In this document: positions 9,626-19,439 of the stretch, in pieces
How positions within the stretch are numbered: position 1 is the stretch's first letter
How the letters are laid out: each line of letters opens with the position of its first letter
DNA from: Paraphysomonas bandaiensis
Lineage: Eukaryota > Chrysophyceae
DNA: 64,000 nt
NCBI GenBank assembly: GCA_965644295.1
Contig: CBFFRP010000254.1
Span: forward strand, 1-64,000
Direction: 5' to 3'
Notes under the pieces: model-generated
Told to the model about the DNA's origin: nothing
The model's input: the letters and a program-made list of their open reading frames with translations, nothing else
The model's database searches: none
Position numbers and translations under genes: made by a program

Positions 9626-10500
9626 TCATCGATGACCTGTTGCACTGTCTTTGCGGTCCACAAGTGCTTGTTGACGCGAAGTAACAGCAGCAGTTCGAGG
9701 CGTCATGTGGGGCATTCCTTGTCGCAAGTGTGTCATGATACACTTGGCTCTGCTGAACAAACGCTCCACAACGTTTGTTGTACTATATATGTGCTTGATC
9801 GATCGGTATTGGGTGTCAAGCTGTCGTCTTAACTTCTTGCTGGCTCTATGACTTTCAAAAGCAGCAGCAGCGCGCTTCTTACAGTTATTTGTCACTTCGA
9901 CGGCCCTATCCAGTGAATCAGCTTCTTCTGCATTCATTCGAAATCTCACAACAGCTGTTCTCTCTTGACGAGTTAGAGGTTCCTCGTATCCATTCTGAAC
10001 CTTCACAATAGCTTTCGAAGGTAGGGTTTTGAACAATAACAGCATCTACGGAGAGGTGGGATGCTGTGAAAGGGAATTTTTCAATGAGCAGATCAAACTG
10101 ATGACAAACCTCACTTATGTCTAACTGCAGCTCACCTTCTTCTTGTAGCAACATATAGACACACTGTTAAATTCCTTCAATTATTCTCGCAGCTGCAAAA
10201 TTTGTAAATGCTCCGCTCTCTAATAGGGATCAGCAGCAAAACTTCATACTTCAGCAGCAATCCAAGTTGTAGGCGGACAGCTTTTCTTCAATGTCTACGT
10301 CGTAGCGATTCACCATATAGCAAATACAGAAGCCCATTTTATGCTGCTGAGAAGTGCCCCCTCGGTCCCTCTTTTCCTTAGTTTACTGCTGCTCTTGAGT
10401 GTTCTCAAAGCTTTTTAGAAAGAGTTGATGAGTCCTTGGTAATGAGTTTCAATGAAAGTAATCACTGCTAGATGCAGCTTGTGTGAAGTACAACAAACGT
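9626..10500 (-). pseudogene. hAT/BED-type transposase remnant
   Basis: C-terminal part of a hAT-family transposase, broken into frames. The clearest stretch is STTNVVERLFSRAKCIMTHL (about 9735-9795), the dimerisation signature 'SN..ERLFS.AK' of hAT proteins. A neighbouring frame reads DLLIEKFPFTASHLSVDAV, which precedes that motif in intact relatives. Further 5', around 10300-10420, a stretch reads LRTLKSSSKLRKRGTEG and IKWASVFAIW, resembling the 'RW.ST..ML' region, interrupted by stops. The residual protein changes frame at least twice and lacks a catalytic N-terminal half, so it is dead. It sits between the hAT ends and identifies them. Confidence 0.7.
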
Positions 10501-11046
10501 TTCTTCGCCTGTTCACATACATATTATATTATATTGTACGTAGTAAATATGACGGCCGAATAGTTTGGAATGGAATAATAGTTTAGTAGAAAAGGTTGAG
10601 CGGATATGACGAACATTATACTGGCATCTTGCTTATTGACTGTTTAGGCTGGCATTCTATTATAGATTATAAGAAAAGCACATTTGTATCTTTGTATGAG
10701 GATGACAGAATCAATTTAAGCAGTTTGGAATCTTACTATTTGGTGAATAGCTTGACAGAGACAGACAGTACGATTTGTAATATTGAACATGAATTGTGTT
10801 CTTTGTTGCAGGTAGTTACCAGTTACCATAAATGTTCGATGATATAATAGTAGATGAGTTATGTGATTATGAAGAGTCGTTTATGATTAATCAAGTATAT
10901 TTTCTAAGACACATAAGCATGAGCAATATACATCAACACATTGCAATATATTGCGAGGCCAAATTTTGCTAAAATAAAAATCAATATATTGTAGTAAGCA
11001 AGAGTAAAAAAATTGCAATATTTATATTGCATTCCAATATATTTTT
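10501..11046. other. right interior of the hAT element with subterminal repeats
   Basis: Mostly non-coding AT-rich DNA. A short plus-strand open frame (10596-10847) has no recognisable domain and is not supported as a gene. From about 10,930 the sequence holds repeated CAATATATTG/TTGCAATAT words, matching words at the left end near 9,395-9,490. Confidence 0.55.
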
Positions 11047-11058
11047 GACTGGCCCTGG

Positions 11059-11066
11059 ATTTAGTA
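11059..11066. repeat. right target-site duplication of the hAT element
   Basis: GGATTTAG directly follows the right inverted-repeat end TTGACTGGCCCT and matches 4079-4086. Confidence 0.7.
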
Positions 11067-11363
11067 AGTCCTGTATAAACATATTAGGCATTACCGTTTG
11101 TCTATTATTATTGGTAAGACATTAGCGTTTACCATAGAAGCGAATCGTCAAAGGTCACACTTTAGTATATAATATAGTATATAACTATATATGCCGTATG
11201 GTACCATATTCATATTGTTGACATATATTCAACTCCACACAAAAGTTACGATAATATTGTGCGCAGAATGGTGTATATTCTTAATTATTCCCTCACGACA
11301 TGAAACAATAGCAATATCAAAAAGAATTTACGCGGACCAACTAAAACATTTTCTGTAGACATT

Positions 11364-13954
11364 CTATGTTCTCCTTCGCTTTCGTTTATCACGACCCATT
11401 GGAGCTTTCTGTAATATGCATTAACAATATATCAACACAAAAATAAATATTTACCGCATGATGCTTTTGCCAGCGAACCTCACTATTCGATTTTCTACTC
11501 TTCTTTGTCACTGCAGATTTTCCCTTTCGAATCATCATATAATTCTTCTTTCTTGACTTCTCCTTATTCGTAAGTCCTCCTGCATGTCCCTCATGCTCAA
11601 ACTTCTTGTCTTTTCGACCATTCAAAACGTTTGTTATTCTCTCAATTTTAGATGACTTGCCAACTTTAGCTTCTGGGGCAAGTATAGATGATGATAGCGC
11701 AAACGACTTATCTGCATCATCTCCATCATCAAGAGAACTTCGCTTTCTTTTGGATCGAAATTTCGGGTCCTCCATGCGCTCTTTCTGGGCTGCTTTCAAT
11801 CGTTCTAATAACTCGAAATCTTCCGGCGTGAGTAAACGTTTGGCATCTATCCTAGTTGTTTGTTGATTAGATTGTGTTACTTGATCAGAATTTCCGTCAG
11901 AAGTGTTTTCATGTTCTACAATAACAAATTCATGACTTCACAACATCTGTAGTTGCTGTGATGTTACCGTCACATTCGCTGTCATCCTCATCATCCTCAT
12001 CCTCAGAGGCTTCGCTTCCTGAATTAGAGGCGTCAACCTCTTCCTCATCTTCATCCTCATTCTCGTCACCAGAAACAGAGCCAGAAGCATCACTTTCATC
12101 ATCATCGCAAGCAACAAGATCAGGAGCATCGCTGGCATCATCATCATCATCTTGCTCTTCATCTTTCCAAACAACCTCCCCTAAAACAAATACTGTGAAG
12201 AAGGCACAACCGACGAAAACAAAACCAACCGTCCGAATCTATAGCTATCTCGCCGCGTTCATAAGCCTCCAGTAACTCGACACCAGCAACACCGCTAGCT
12301 ACGGTTTCTTCCCCATACTTTACAGGTAAATTATCAGGATTATAGTATTTTCCTCGGCTTCCTTTGCGCAATAGGGTAGGGTATATCTCTCTGAAATATA
12401 TGTTAACAGGACTCAGAATAATCAAACATTGCGTACCTAACGAGATTAATTACACCATGGGCAGCGATCATCACACTTTTGTGAGTTTTTTTGCCGTATT
12501 GGGCTAAATCTTGTATAAAGTCGTCCATGCCAGGCTCACGCAATATCGCAGGTATACGGTTGATGATTTCTCTAATAGAATTTATTCCAACAGCAATAAC
12601 CTCATTACTGCATCGCTCTGTAATGAAGTTAAACGAAATTGCACGCATCACTGGGGTTATTTCATCCGGAGGAACCATAGGGTGACAAGCTTGAATAAGA
12701 TATGTTAGAATGACAGTAACATCTTGCTGATGTGATGTCAAGTATCTCTGCAAAAAGCTGGCAGGAAAAATGTTAACTTACACATAGAGGCGTCATGCAA
12801 ATACACAGAGTCAGATCATACCTGTAAAAACTTAGAAGTAGCAGTTCATGACATCCAATAAGCCGTGATATGAAATTCATTAGCAAGAGTTTAACTTCAA
12901 ACCGCTCACATGACTGGCGCAAACGCTTAAATAGTTTCTCGGCTAATGAGTGTGGATCGTGAATTAGTCGAATCGCAGGAAATAAAGGCTGCGCATTGTT
13001 TCCTTGGTTCAGCTTTTCTCTCTTTAATTTCGCTACGTTTACTTGTTGACGCTTTACACTTCGAGCACGAGCCCTTGTTTTCTTACTGTGCTGATGATAA
13101 TTAATCTCAATAGCCTTTGCACTTGCACCTTTCTCCTCTTCCTCTTCCTCTTCGTCCTCGTGCATTTTGGTTTCAATACCAAGAAAAAATTGAATACCAG
13201 CTACCATTACTCTTGTACACTGACTCAAACATGCTGAAGCGATAACATTTACAGACCGACTATCAGTCCAAACTTTACGTCGATAAAGTTCCGACAAAAT
13301 GCAGACCGCCCTCCTTGCAGCAACAGTACCATCTTCAGAAACAACATCATATAACAATGCCTGCATGCGACGATTTAATTTCTCGTTCGTTTTATGCATG
13401 TTCATGCTCTTAATGTCATTAATAATGTAGTCTGTTAGCATCGTACGGAGATGTTTGTCAGGGATTGAATATAGTTTAAACGACAACTTCAGCAGAAGGA
13501 GTGGATCCAACTTATCCCTATTACGAAGTAAGACAAGAGACTGAAATAGCTTTGTGCGGACATCTGGGTGTAACGAGCTCGCGTTATTCTCTAAAAGGTC
13601 TAATAACTGCGTCGTAAATAACTCACTGTGTCCATCATAGCACGGGACTACATGACTCATAAAATGGACTAAATCAGTAAACCGTTCGGAATTTTGAGTT
13701 GGACGCAATTTAAATATATCAAGTTCGCTTTCATAATGTCGATATTGCATCTACATAGAGGGTCACTGAACACAATGACACATATGCTGTACCCTTACCA
13801 GAAACTCGTCTTTATATGCAGTGGGGTCCCGTTTAATAAAGTTTTGTAGCTGTGGCAGCTTCATCTGAATATTTCCAAACTATTACATTATATTATACTA
13901 TTAATTTATAAGAATACTGACCGTAATGGCTAACTTATGCTTCATTAATGCCAT
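11364..13954 (-). CDS. SDA1: SDA1 homologue (60S ribosome biogenesis factor)
   Basis: Nucleolar/nuclear factor for assembly and export of the large ribosomal subunit. The spliced start is MALMKHKLAIT, followed by LPQLQNFIKRDPTAYKDEFL, the family's hallmark N-terminus. The large exon (13750-12825) gives LVHFMSHVVPCY, LHPDVRTKLFQSLVLLRNRD and CILSELYRRKVW, matching the SDA1 NUC130/3NT-type and ARM-like core. Then come an acidic Asp/Glu tract (SDA1 proteins have one), LLTPEDFELLERLKAAQK and a basic tail GGLTNKEKSRKKNYMM ending RKRRRT with a stop at 11364. Introns are about 45-60 nt; six or seven were placed by frame. An intron in the acidic region is inferred with donor GTAACATC, giving VTQSNQQTTR after splicing. 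Divergent to the CEP95-like gene. Confidence 0.88.
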
Positions 13955-14592
13955 GGTGCTCTACGATTATACTATACAGTAATATAAATCTGAAAACCAT
14001 ATTAAAATATAAGGATACAATGAACTCTCACATTACATTATATACAGACAGGTAGAGTCCTTCCAAGTGAGACAAAGGAAGTTAATAAATGGTAAATAAG
14101 AGTGTGTGGGTATAGTATACACCGTCCACTTTAATACTCAGAGTGGGAAGGAGTGTTATATATATGGAATCGACTCACATCCACTCTGCTGTCCAGTCGT
14201 CCAGACAAAAGTTGTGATATCCAATCAGCCATTGAATTCATCTATATATTATTGTTGAAATTTTACAAGAAAAAAGTATTTTTGTCTCTAGTATTTCCAT
14301 TATATATGCTAATTTTATAATCAGGTGGCATAAAAAATCATTTTTACATAAATTTTTACCTAAAAAGTTAAGAAGAAATATCTTGTGTAGGAAGAATGTA
14401 TTTGTCATATATACAGTGTAGGATCTGCCTGTTGAATCGCTAAAATTGCTGTTAATTCTACAGTGTGTATGAGCAGTATGTGTATGCATATATGATGCAT
14501 AGCATACAAGGTAGACATCCATTCATGCAATATCAAGTCAATACATTGTTATAAAGAATCCTCTTTCATTATATTTGCGAATTCAGTGGAAT
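13955..14592. promoter_or_regulatory. divergent promoter between SDA1 and the CEP95-like gene
   Basis: A 638-bp gap between two opposite start codons. It is AT-rich. A minus-strand ATG at about 14240 opens a short stretch (MADWISQLLSGRLDSRVD) ending at a good donor GTGAGTCG; it could be an extra 5' exon of SDA1 or of nothing. Otherwise no gene is visible. Confidence 0.4.
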
Positions 14593-16635
14593 ATGACAAA
14601 GCATTCTGAAAGCATTGGAGGTAAGAACCCTTTCAGCTCTCATCGACTCATCTTTTCTCTCAGGTCACTCTGATAAGGATCTGCTGGCGAACACCAACAA
14701 ATTATTATCCCTTGTTGGTATATCTGCCAAGCAAATCATGTCTATACAGGAATTGATACGGGTGATTAGTTTCTAAAGATATGTCTCTATCTCTTAGTTT
14801 CATGTATACAGGTTTCATCGAGTATGTTTGTAGCTGTGTTCGAAGCCTTATTTCGAACTAGACTGGAAGGAATAATAAGGAACCCGAAGGCAAGTCAAAA
14901 TTTTATAATAAAAGATGATGACTATTGTTAATATTGTAATGTACGTTAGGACGCACAAGATTATATTTCTAACTGCCAAACTATAATCGACGGTCTTGCG
15001 CACCAGCTGCAAATAGATCTCCGTCATATAACAGGAGACTCAATATTTCGAGGCGACCGAAGGGCGCTTTTCAACTTGGTGAATATTTTGCTGAGAATTG
15101 CCAATATTACAAGGTTTTATTTCGTATTTCTTAATAGTCTACGTATTCTGATGTAGTTCGTTCTGCAGCAAGGACTCGAACAACGCTCCCGGATTTAATG
15201 ATGTTACGAAAAATATTGGTATACAATTATCGATTATAAGATAGTATCTGTAACAGTTCTCTTTATTAGGGTTTCGTTCTGGAAAAGATAGTGAATCTAT
15301 ATCTGTAAGCATATTCGTATGATAATGTCGTAGCTCATGTATGCTCATATCAGTCCCACGAGTCTGCATTTCCCGCTGATGAAGACCGGAATGTGATATT
15401 CGAAGACAACTTACCAGATAAACTTCCGCTTCAAGAGGAACATGAATCTGAACTTAATATGTATGATAGAAGCGCGAGTAAAGAGTTTCTACCGCATAAA
15501 TATTATAGAGATACTCGTCAACGACATCACAGTTGTGATGATATGGAGCTGTGGGGAATGCCATGTTCTCCGCTTGTTGCTGCAGTTGGAAATAAAATTG
15601 AAGAGGGAATTGATATAGGCGAGTTACGACGTTCTTTAAGTGAGTTTGAGCAGTATAAACGAATTGAAACGGCTAGACAGCGTCGAGAAAACCAGCTACG
15701 AATGCGTGCCAGTCAAGCCTCTGTTCGAAACCAGAAGAATATGGAAAAAAGTTGTCAGGCATTACAACAGCAATGGTTGAATGAAAACCATCGTGCTGAA
15801 TGTTCTGAGTTAATTCGTAGAAGTCACGAAGAAGATGTTATGCTTCGAAAGGTCAGTATGTGATATATATTAGTTTGTTAAGCTGATTACAAACTAGATT
15901 CAAAACGGGCTATTGAAACAAATGAGAATGAGTGTGGTCGATCAAAACCAAGAGGTACCCTGAAGTACTTTAATTCATGCAATTAATAATGATTGTACAG
16001 ATGAAGAGTAAGATGAAAGATATAAAGCAAGCGACAAAATCTCACTTTCAGGTCGTATATTATATCACCGGTGTATAGCCATCTTGACATGCTGTCATAG
16101 AGTTTGCAACGATTATTTGATGACCGCGTAAATATGCTACGCGAGAGTGAAAAAGAGATGAAAGCTTCTTCTTCAACAGAGATGAATTCGTACAGGTTAT
16201 TATTGTACTGCTTATATATTCACTCAAGTGTTATATAATTTATTCTTGCAGGCGACTAACTCTAGACCTGAAGAACGCCAACCGAAAGAAATTGAGAGAG
16301 ATGGCTCGCACTCAGGAATCTATTTTGAAGCAGAAGCGTGAACATGCGGTATGCACTTGAAGTACTGTAGTGCGTATCTTATATTTGGACAGATGTTTCT
16401 AAGGAAGGGATCTCATCATCAGCTGGTTGAAATGTTATCATTGGAAGGCGATTGGGCTGATTCATTGAGAACTGGTAGTTTTCGATCCACATCGAGGAGC
16501 GGTGCCCGTACCAGAAAAACGAAATATAACAGACAATCTGGTGTGCGAGCTAATAATTCGAATGGTAGTGGTAGACGACGGCCACAATCTGCTTCAGTTC
16601 CTGTTGGCACCAGAAAAATGTATCGAAAGAATTGA
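14593..16635 (+). CDS. CEP95-like centrosomal/basal-body protein (CH-like N-terminus, coiled coil)
   Basis: About ten exons. The N-terminal part, spliced from 14593, has DLLANTNKLLSLVGI, SSSMFVAVFEALFRTRLEGI and ISNCQTIIDGLAHQLQIDLR, then HITGDSIFRGD. This order and wording match the NN-calponin-homology-like domain of CEP95 (CCDC45). The middle is charged. The C-terminal half (15593-16330) is a coiled coil rich in Glu, Arg and Gln (for example LRRSLSEFEQYKRIETARQR). The tail is Ser/Arg-rich and ends at TGA 16635. The fourth intron (14890-14949) has a GC donor, GCAAGT, supported by the reading frame on both sides. CEP95 is a centrosome component in animals; together with the dynein gene this suggests a flagellated cell. 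Confidence 0.72.
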
Positions 16636-16969
16636 GTGCCGAAAATTTGTTGACTTGCTTCTTTTTGTTATTATAGTGTTATTGTAATAGTTGTTGTCTT
16701 GAGTTGCACAGGAATTATAGGCGTAAATGAAATGTAATAAAATTTATTATAAGGTGATGTTATGGTGACTGAACACAACAACATTTAGCATAGGATAGTT
16801 GCTAAAGCTATTAGCGTACTATCTCTGTAGATACCTCATTACATGTATCTATCATTTGTCTACCCACTGCTCATATCAGCAGAGTGTGATGCAGTATACT
16901 ATATACTATCTACAAATATATATATAATGTATACAGTATATAGTATATTACCTAGTTTTATTAATTTAT
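16636..16969. other. intergenic, AT-rich
   Basis: The 3' flank of the CEP95-like gene. It contains palindromic TATA/GTATAC runs near 16,900-16,950 just before the dispersed repeat. No gene was seen. Confidence 0.4.
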
Positions 16970-17500
16970 TAATAGGTGATGTTAAATTGGGTTTTGCAGA
17001 CCCTCAACAAAGTCGGAATCGCATCTTTTCGTGGTGTTGTGGGGGATAAGTACCGGAGCGATTCTCTCTGGGAAACTAACGTGAGCCGCAAATATAGTAA
17101 GCAGATATTCTTCTGCCCACTCATAGCCGAATGCTTGCGTGGTACAAGGGACAACAATAAGTGTCACTTGTGTAGACGTGTGTGGGCCCTGACGAATAAA
17201 CAGGCCTCCGGGAATGGGCCTATATAAGAACATCCGGGACAGGTCCTACCTAAAGGGTATTGGGCTGCCTGCTGAAGTCAAGCATCCGGGATGTTCACTT
17301 TAATAACTCAGAGCGGAAGTGGCCGCACCTTGGTGCTTGTGGAGACGCACAAGCAGCTTCCGTAGCGTTAAATAGTAGGATAAAAAAAGTGTGTACTGAT
17401 TAGCTACAGGTAGAGGTCTAAGTATTCATCTAGCTACTAAGTTAGTGCAGGTTTTTAACGGCTATTGCTAATAATAAGACTTTCAATAAGGGTTTTGTAT
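16970..17500 (+). repeat. dispersed repeat, copy 1 (longest)
   Basis: An interspersed sequence shared with three other places. The first part (about 16985-17165, CCTCAACAAAGTCGGAATCG ... ACAATAAGTGTCAC) recurs inverted at 60016-60185. A middle part (CTGGGAAAC, CCCACTCATAGCC, GGCTGCCTGCTGAAGTCAAG) recurs at 28380-28740. The end part (ACCTTGGTGCTTGTGG ... GTAGCGTTAAATAG) recurs inverted near 27215-27300. It is not clearly coding and no family is recognised. It has no obvious terminal repeat or poly-A. It could be a SINE-like or a non-autonomous DNA element, or a fragment of a larger transposon. Confidence 0.65.
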
Positions 17501-17901
17501 AAGACACAGTATATTGCTGAATTATATATATTAGATATTAGGAGATATAATATTAACCTTGTATTGTTTTTATCACCAACACCAATATTTTTCTCTGACG
17601 GTCATATTCTTTGTATATTTTATTCGTATTCCTGTTGTTGCAGTTTTGTAGATTCTGTATTTCAGTGCCAATTATTGCACAGAATGGAGGATACCTACCA
17701 CTGGCGATAAACATCAACAAGCTACAAGTACACTCCTCGGAGTAAGTTGTAGTTAATAAGTTTTCGAGACTCTAGCTTTCCATTAAACGTCAAAAATAGA
17801 ACATACTTAACCGATATAGTTTAAAGTAATAAAAAATGATAATTAAGCATCACCACTTTAATTTTTTGTGCTACACGTATAATTTAATAAAAATCAGCTA
17901 C
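17501..17901. other. intergenic, AT-rich
   Basis: Downstream flank of both the repeat and the minus-strand phosphatase gene. Only short chance open frames are present, and no motif of interest was seen. Confidence 0.4.
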
Positions 17902-19025
17902 TCAATCAGCTTGTGCCAGCGCAGTCCGCAACTCACCCGCCACATCAACTGATGATGCACCCAATATATTATCTGCTTCCAAATGAAACGGCGAGCCGTC
18001 AAATGTAGAAAGTGTTCCTCCTGCCTCCTCTACTATTAACATTCCTGCACAATAATCCCACGGAAACCACCCCTCAGCATAGAGGGCATCAACTCGCCCG
18101 CAGGCAAGGTAGCATAGGTCCAACACTCCACTACCAATCTGTCTCACTGCATGAGGAGACAGAGAAAGTACATGACGAAGACGATTACATAGAAGAGATA
18201 TGCTCGTCTCATCTCTCTCATACCCGACCTCAGTCATCTAGCAACATGAATGTGAAATCACACCGAGTTTTCTAAACAGAAACGGTAAACGTATAATACA
18301 TACCACAATGGCATTTCTTATCCTCTGACACCTTGATACATTTATTTTCTGTCCATTGAGGAACGCTCCACATCCTTTAACAGCCACAAAGAGCTCATCA
18401 GTACATGGAGCATACACCACGCCGATCACAGGAACACCCTCAACAACGAATCCTATAGAAACGCAAACCGCCGGATTCGAGTGCACAAAATTCGTGGTGC
18501 TATATACGACACAAACAATTATATTACTCCAAGTAATTAAAGACTGTCAGCTGTTCAATCCATACCCGTCAATGGGGTCCACAATCCATGTCGGTTCCGT
18601 AGTTACTTTCGGAACATGTCCACCCGTGGCACAGGTTTCCTGAACATAAAAAAATATCAGCAGTATTAATAAGCACGTTTATCCATCACCTCTCCTATAA
18701 ACCTATGATTCGGAAACCTTTTTGCTAGGGTTCCGAATATCAGTTCTTCATTATATCTGTCTGTTTCAGTGACAAAATCAATAGCCGAACCCTTGGACTG
18801 AATCGCCTTATCAGACTTCAAGAGAGCTGCTCGTAGATTATATCCAGCTCGCAAAGCACAATCAATTGCAGTTCTGAGTTCAGAAGAATACTTTTTGAGT
18901 CTAAGAAGGTCTTTAGGGACTCTAGATGAGGAAAACAGATACTTTCCCATCATGATCAGGCCTGTTGCAGCTGCAGCACCTAGTAAGAAAGTTGGTACCG
19001 GACACCTTGACAGGCTAGAACTCAT
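17902..19025 (-). CDS. inositol-monophosphatase-family phosphatase with N-terminal membrane segment
   Basis: Li-sensitive, Mg-dependent sugar/inositol phosphate phosphatase fold. In order: a hydrophobic segment FLLGAAAATGLIMMGKYLF near the N-terminus, then DFVTETDRYNEELIFGTL, FPNHRFIGEE (joined over a 50-nt intron), WIVDPIDGTTNFVH (the metal-binding DPIDGT split by an intron after GG), VIGVVYAPCTDELFVAVKG, and finally WDYCAGMLIVEEAGGTL with the second metal site WD. All catalytic motifs of the family are present. Introns lie at about 18690-18640, 18570-18500 and 18300-18240. The stop is TGA at 17902. The ATG at 19025 (MSSSLSRC) is preferred; an in-frame ATG at about 19110 would add 29 residues. 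The substrate is unknown (IMPase, PAPase and others share the motifs). The membrane segment suggests anchoring, as in the Golgi-resident animal gPAPP. Confidence 0.87.
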
Positions 19026-19439
19026 GTTTGTTCTTTCTAATGATGATGAATTGAATAGAGAGTATGGGAATTTCTTTATGTTATGAATCCATGTTATGAT
19101 GGACATGCTGTTAACATGTATGTAGACATGTATGTAGTAGGCATATGTATATGATATATTCCAAGAAAAATGTATACACCCGTTTAGTGTAGCCGGTAAA
19201 GTTGACAGTGGTAGGGTGTATAAATGTATATACGGTGGTATTCGGGTTGTTTGAGAGGGGGGTGTTTTTAAATATACAGGAGTGCAAAGATGATAATTGA
19301 TAGATTGATTCACACACTTTACCTTCATGCACTTCACTTCACTTCCACTTCCATTTCACTTCGTGTTTCAACCAATCAAATCAATCAATTAGTTGAAAGT
19401 TTGTTTATTCTTGTGGGATAGTGATTTAAACTTCTTGCA
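19026..19439. promoter_or_regulatory. divergent promoter of the IMPase-like and APC1 genes
   Basis: A 414-bp region with repeats of ATGTATGTAGACATGTATGTAG near 19,115 and a purine/pyrimidine-rich stretch (CACTTCACTTCACTTCC) near 19,325-19,365 close to the APC1 start. No gene is supported. Confidence 0.4.

Larger units (their letters stand above)
4087..11058. mobile_element. hAT-like DNA transposon, decayed, interrupted by a copia element
   Basis: The two ends form a terminal inverted repeat. The left end reads AGGGCCAGTCAA (from 4089) and continues after the copia insertion as CAATATA. The right end reads TTGACTGGCCCT (11047-11058), preceded by CAATATATTTT. Both sides carry the direct repeat GGATTTAG (4079-4086 and 11059-11066), the 8-bp target duplication expected of hAT elements; on the left there are two extra bases between duplication and TIR. 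The ends are rich in CAATATATTG-like words, as hAT subterminal repeats often are. Removing copia leaves about 1.7 kb. The inner coding part (9626-10500) is a broken hAT/BED-type transposase, so this copy cannot move by itself. Confidence 0.75.

Noticed and set aside
10596-10847. 83-codon plus-strand open frame in the hAT interior
   Set aside because: No domain, no neighbouring exon and AT-rich composition; not supported as a gene.
18012-18275. Plus-strand open frames over the IMPase-like gene
   Set aside because: Complement of coding exons that carry all family motifs.
19111-19332. Minus-strand extension of the IMPase-like open frame to 19337
   Set aside because: Low-complexity Tyr/His/Thr-rich residues derived from promoter repeats; no homology.
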